Shown: positions 6,481 through 8,479 of the stretch, one piece after another
Numbering within the stretch: position 1 is the stretch's first letter
Layout of the letters: each line of letters begins with the position of its first letter
Assembly: GCA_002690755.1 (NCBI GenBank)
Contig: NZFT01000028.1
Location: 19,921-28,399 of the forward strand
Direction of reading: 5' to 3'
From: Phycisphaerae bacterium
Lineage (GTDB): Bacteria; Planctomycetota; Phycisphaerae; Phycisphaerales; SM1A02
Length of the DNA: 8,479 nt
Notes under the pieces: generated by a model
Databases searched by the model: none
What the model was told of the DNA's origin: nothing
Seen by the model: the letters and a program-made list of their open reading frames with translations, nothing else
Made by a program: the position numbers and the translations under genes

Positions 6481-7533
6481 GTGCCGACGCAGGTCCGGAA
6501 CTCACCGGTTGATCCCCAGGGAACGCTCCGTGATCTCGCGGAGTTCCTCCCGCTGCGTGCCCTCGGCGCCGCCATCCAGTGCGTGGACCCCGATCAGAAT
6601 CTCCGGACCGCCGCGACCTTCGGGACGCTTTACGCGCGACTCACGGCCACCCGGACGGCGAGAGCGAAGGCCAACATCCTCCGCGCCCTGCCGGAGACCT
6701 CCGAATCGGAGGCGGATCGAATCGCCGTCGAGTCGATTCGGTACATGTTCAAACTCTTCCTGGTGGACAGCCTCGCCATGCCGCGGCTCATCAATCCGTG
6801 GAGCTGGCAGCGGTACGTCGAGTTCGACTCCTTCGCCTCCGGTGTGGAACTGCTCGCCTCCGACAAACCCGGCCTCTTCATCACCGGGCACTGCGGGAAC
6901 TGGGAACTCCTCGGCTTCACCCTCGCCGCACTCGGATTCCCGATGACCGCCCTGGCGCGGCCGCTGGACAACCGCTTTCTCGATCGCTGGCTGCTCGGCC
7001 TGCGGGAGGCCCGCGGTCTCCGAGTGCTCACGAAATGGGGCGCGACCGACCGCCTCGTCTCGATGCTCGAGGGTGATGATCCCGCCGGTCGCCGCATCGG
7101 CTTCATCGCGGACCAGAATGCCGGTAGCGGTGGACTGTTCGTCCCCTTCTTCGGTCGACTCGCCTCCAGTTACAAGTCGATCGGCCTGCTGGCGATGCGC
7201 TACGAGCTTCCGGTGGTCGCCGGATTCGCCCGCAGGCTGGGGAACCGCTTTCAGTACCGACTCGAGATGGTCGACTACTTCGGCCCCGAGGACTGGTGCG
7301 ATCAACCCGATCCGCTCTTCTACATCACCGCCCGATTCAATCGCGCCATCGAGACGATGGTCCGCTCCGCACCCGACCAGTATCTCTGGATCCATCGCCG
7401 CTGGAAGAGTCGTCCTCGCTGGGAGACCGCCGGCAAGCCGATGCCCGCCTCGCTGCGAAGCCGACTCGAGGGCCTGCCGTGGATGGATCAGGCGTCGATG
7501 GACCGACTGATCGCCGATGGAGGTACCGGATGA
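6481..7533 (+). CDS. LpxL/HtrB-family lysophospholipid (lipid A type) acyltransferase
   Basis: The 350-residue protein belongs to the family that transfers an acyl chain to a lipid at the inner membrane, such as lipid A secondary acyltransferases or mannoside acyltransferases. It has the HX4E catalytic motif in ITGHCGNWELLG (H137, E142), then GFIADQNAGSGGLFVPFFG (207-225), matching the conserved 'D-Q' region, and YLWIHRRWKSRP (301-312), matching the C-terminal W-x-H-R-R-W-K signature. The N-terminal membrane helix usual in LpxL is not clear; only a short hydrophobic stretch at 22-33 is present. Membrane contact may therefore be peripheral. The start is GTG 6481. The acyl donor and true substrate cannot be read from sequence. 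The last four bases overlap the next gene (ATGA), so translation of the two is probably coupled. Confidence 0.9.
   Translation: MPTQVRNSPVDPQGTLRDLAEFLPLRALGAAIQCVDPDQNLRTAATFGTLYARLTATRTARAKANILRALPETSESEADRIAVESIRYMFKLFLVDSLAMPRLINPWSWQRYVEFDSFASGVELLASDKPGLFITGHCGNWELLGFTLAALGFPMTALARPLDNRFLDRWLLGLREARGLRVLTKWGATDRLVSMLEGDDPAGRRIGFIADQNAGSGGLFVPFFGRLASSYKSIGLLAMRYELPVVAGFARRLGNRFQYRLEMVDYFGPEDWCDQPDPLFYITARFNRAIETMVRSAPDQYLWIHRRWKSRPRWETAGKPMPASLRSRLEGLPWMDQASMDRLIADGGTG
7519..7523 (+). promoter_or_regulatory. Ribosome binding site of the receiver-domain gene
   Basis: GGAGG lies 6 bases before the ATG at 7530, inside the end of the acyltransferase gene. This near-ideal site fixes the start. 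A longer open frame reaching back to 7296 merely overlaps the acyltransferase. Confidence 0.65.
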
Positions 7534-7919
7534 ACCCGATGCCCGGCCGATTCACAGGAACCCGCATCCTCGTCGTCGATGACGACCTCGACGTGCTCGA
7601 GTCGACGAAGCTCGCCTTCGCCGCGGAGGGTGCCGAGGTCGATCTCGCGGCGGATGGAAACGAGGCGGTGGCGAGGTTCGAGGAACGACGTCCCGACGGC
7701 GTGGTCCTCGACATGATGCTGCCCGCCCGCTCGGGGTTTCTCGTCCTCGAGAAGATTCGATCACACGACGATCCGCCGCCGGTCGTGATGGTGACCGCCA
7801 ACCAGGGGCGGCGGCATCTCGCCTACGCCCGCAACCTCGGCGTCTCCGACTACCTGGTGAAACCGGTACCGCTCCAAAGACTGCTCGCCTCGATGGGTGA
7901 CCTTCTGGATCTCGGATGA
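7530..7919 (+). CDS. Single-domain response regulator (receiver domain only)
   Basis: This 129-residue protein is essentially one CheY-like receiver. It has the acidic cluster D17-D18-D19 (ILVVDDD), phosphoacceptor D61 in VVLDMMLP, T89 in VVMVTAN, and K111 in DYLVKPVPL. All residues needed for phosphorylation and switching are present. There is no DNA-binding or enzymatic output domain, so it probably acts by protein contact or as a phosphate relay. No histidine kinase is nearby. It overlaps the acyltransferase stop by an ATGA and shares its transcript, which hints at a link with lipid or envelope regulation, although coupling alone does not prove function. Confidence 0.93.
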   Translation: MNPMPGRFTGTRILVVDDDLDVLESTKLAFAAEGAEVDLAADGNEAVARFEERRPDGVVLDMMLPARSGFLVLEKIRSHDDPPPVVMVTANQGRRHLAYARNLGVSDYLVKPVPLQRLLASMGDLLDLG

Positions 7920-7989
7920 ACCCGTTTTCCGCGAGAAGGATCTCGCCGTCGCGACGTTGTGCGGTATTCTTCCGAATCGAAAGGCGGTC

Positions 7990-8328
7990 ATGGCGAAGTT
8001 GACGCACTGGAGAATCCACAGCCCGAAGCCCGCGGATGCGGAAGGCCGGGCGGCGAAAATGGCCTCACGAGCCGAGCTTGTGAACATGCTTGCGCCGTTC
8101 AACATCGGATCGGAAAACGGGTCTCCGGAAGCCGAGGTCCTGCACGGCCCCGGAGTTCGCATGCACCTCCCGTTCGAGGACCCGGTCCGGCAGATCCTCG
8201 TCGAAGAGGACGACGAAAGCATCGCGCCCTTCGTGCTCATGGCCCTCGCCCGTCGCTTCGACTGGAAGTTCACGGATGTCGACACGGACCGGACCCTCTA
8301 TCTCTACCGGGGTGACGACGACGAATGA
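7990..8328 (+). CDS. Unrecognised 112-residue protein
   Basis: I do not recognise a family. The protein is soluble, with a basic N-terminus (MAKLTHWRIHSPKP), a central glycine/proline turn HGPGVRMHLPFEDPVRQILV (52-71), an acidic run EEDDES (72-77), a helical FVLMALARRFDWKF (81-94) and a highly acidic tail RGDDDE. ATG at 7990 is chosen, with AAGGCGG directly upstream. A GTG at 7897 would overlap the receiver gene and lies in non-conserved-looking sequence. It follows the receiver gene after 70 bases and overlaps the next gene by an ATGA. The pattern looks like a small regulatory or structural protein, but no function is proposed. Confidence 0.75.
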   Translation: MAKLTHWRIHSPKPADAEGRAAKMASRAELVNMLAPFNIGSENGSPEAEVLHGPGVRMHLPFEDPVRQILVEEDDESIAPFVLMALARRFDWKFTDVDTDRTLYLYRGDDDE

Positions 8329-8479
8329 CCGAGGAAGCGACGCAGGACGTGGTCGTCCCGGGAACCACCGTCTCGGGCGACGCGCCGGAGGCCCTCCGCG
8401 CGGCGATGGACCACGCCTTCGACTACCGAGGCGATGTCACGATCATGCTCCGCGATGGCTCGACCATCGAAGGCTACGT
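8325..8479 (+). CDS. Unrecognised protein, N-terminal part, possible Sm-like barrel (cut by window edge)
   Basis: Fifty-one codons are visible, starting at ATG 8325 and overlapping the previous stop as ATGA. The start is MTEEATQDVVVPGTT. After that comes a helical ALRAAMDHAFDYR (about 22-34), then GDVTIMLRDGSTIEGYV, whose strand, D-G turn, strand, G pattern resembles the first half of small beta-barrels such as Sm/Hfq or Rho-binding antiterminator folds. That is a fold guess from pattern only. A weak GGGGTG lies 10 bases upstream; coupling to the previous gene probably drives translation. The rest of the gene lies beyond the window. Confidence 0.7.
   Translation, partial: MTEEATQDVVVPGTTVSGDAPEALRAAMDHAFDYRGDVTIMLRDGSTIEGY

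Noticed and set aside
7931..7946. GCGAGA-AGGA-TCTCGC hairpin after the receiver gene
   Set aside because: It is a perfect but short six-base stem without a T-tract, not enough to call a terminator.
7965..7970. TATTCT as a -10 element before the 112-residue gene
   Set aside because: Four of six bases match, but no -35 element is present, and close spacing to the receiver gene makes a shared transcript more likely.

Overview
The window is GC-rich, densely coding bacterial chromosome. The gene set is a protein-kinase-like gene, a membrane CPBP protease, ribosomal protein S20, a FIST-domain protein, a PilB/GspE ATPase with an N-terminal MshEN-type domain, a membrane-anchored coiled-coil protein, an LpxL-type acyltransferase, a lone receiver domain and two small unrecognised proteins. 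Together with the codon style and frequent GTG/TTG starts, this suggests a Planctomycetota genome, perhaps Phycisphaerae. That placement is inference from the general look of the proteins; no marker was aligned.

Layout. A divergent point lies near 1490-1608. Leftward on the minus strand run rpsT (S20, GTG start, with a visible promoter), a CPBP-family membrane protease, and the first 72 codons of a Ser/Thr-kinase-like protein (TTG start) cut by the window edge. Rightward on the plus strand run a FIST sensory protein (1609-2835), a PilB/GspE-type secretion or pilus ATPase (3057-4727) and an envelope coiled-coil protein (5017-6387). A textbook intrinsic terminator with a 15-bp stem and a T-tract closes that group at 6418-6460. 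Only 20 bases after the T-tract begins a second rightward group with tight spacing: LpxL-like acyltransferase, then (ATGA overlap) a single-domain response regulator, then a 112-residue unrecognised protein, then (ATGA overlap) a small protein with a possible Sm-like barrel cut by the right edge.

How they may work together. The ATPase carries two 24-residue MshEN motifs, so its activity may respond to cyclic di-GMP. No other pilus or type II secretion gene is present, so the apparatus it powers must be encoded elsewhere. The acyltransferase probably acylates a lipid at the inner membrane and is translationally coupled to the receiver protein, whose kinase and output partner are not visible. 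The most unusual protein is the envelope protein at 5017-6387: its C-terminal part reads like a BRCT-type fold, normally associated with DNA-repair proteins, and carries an EF-hand-like loop, although the protein looks anchored in the membrane and facing outward. No mobile element, tRNA, rRNA, CRISPR array or phage gene was seen.
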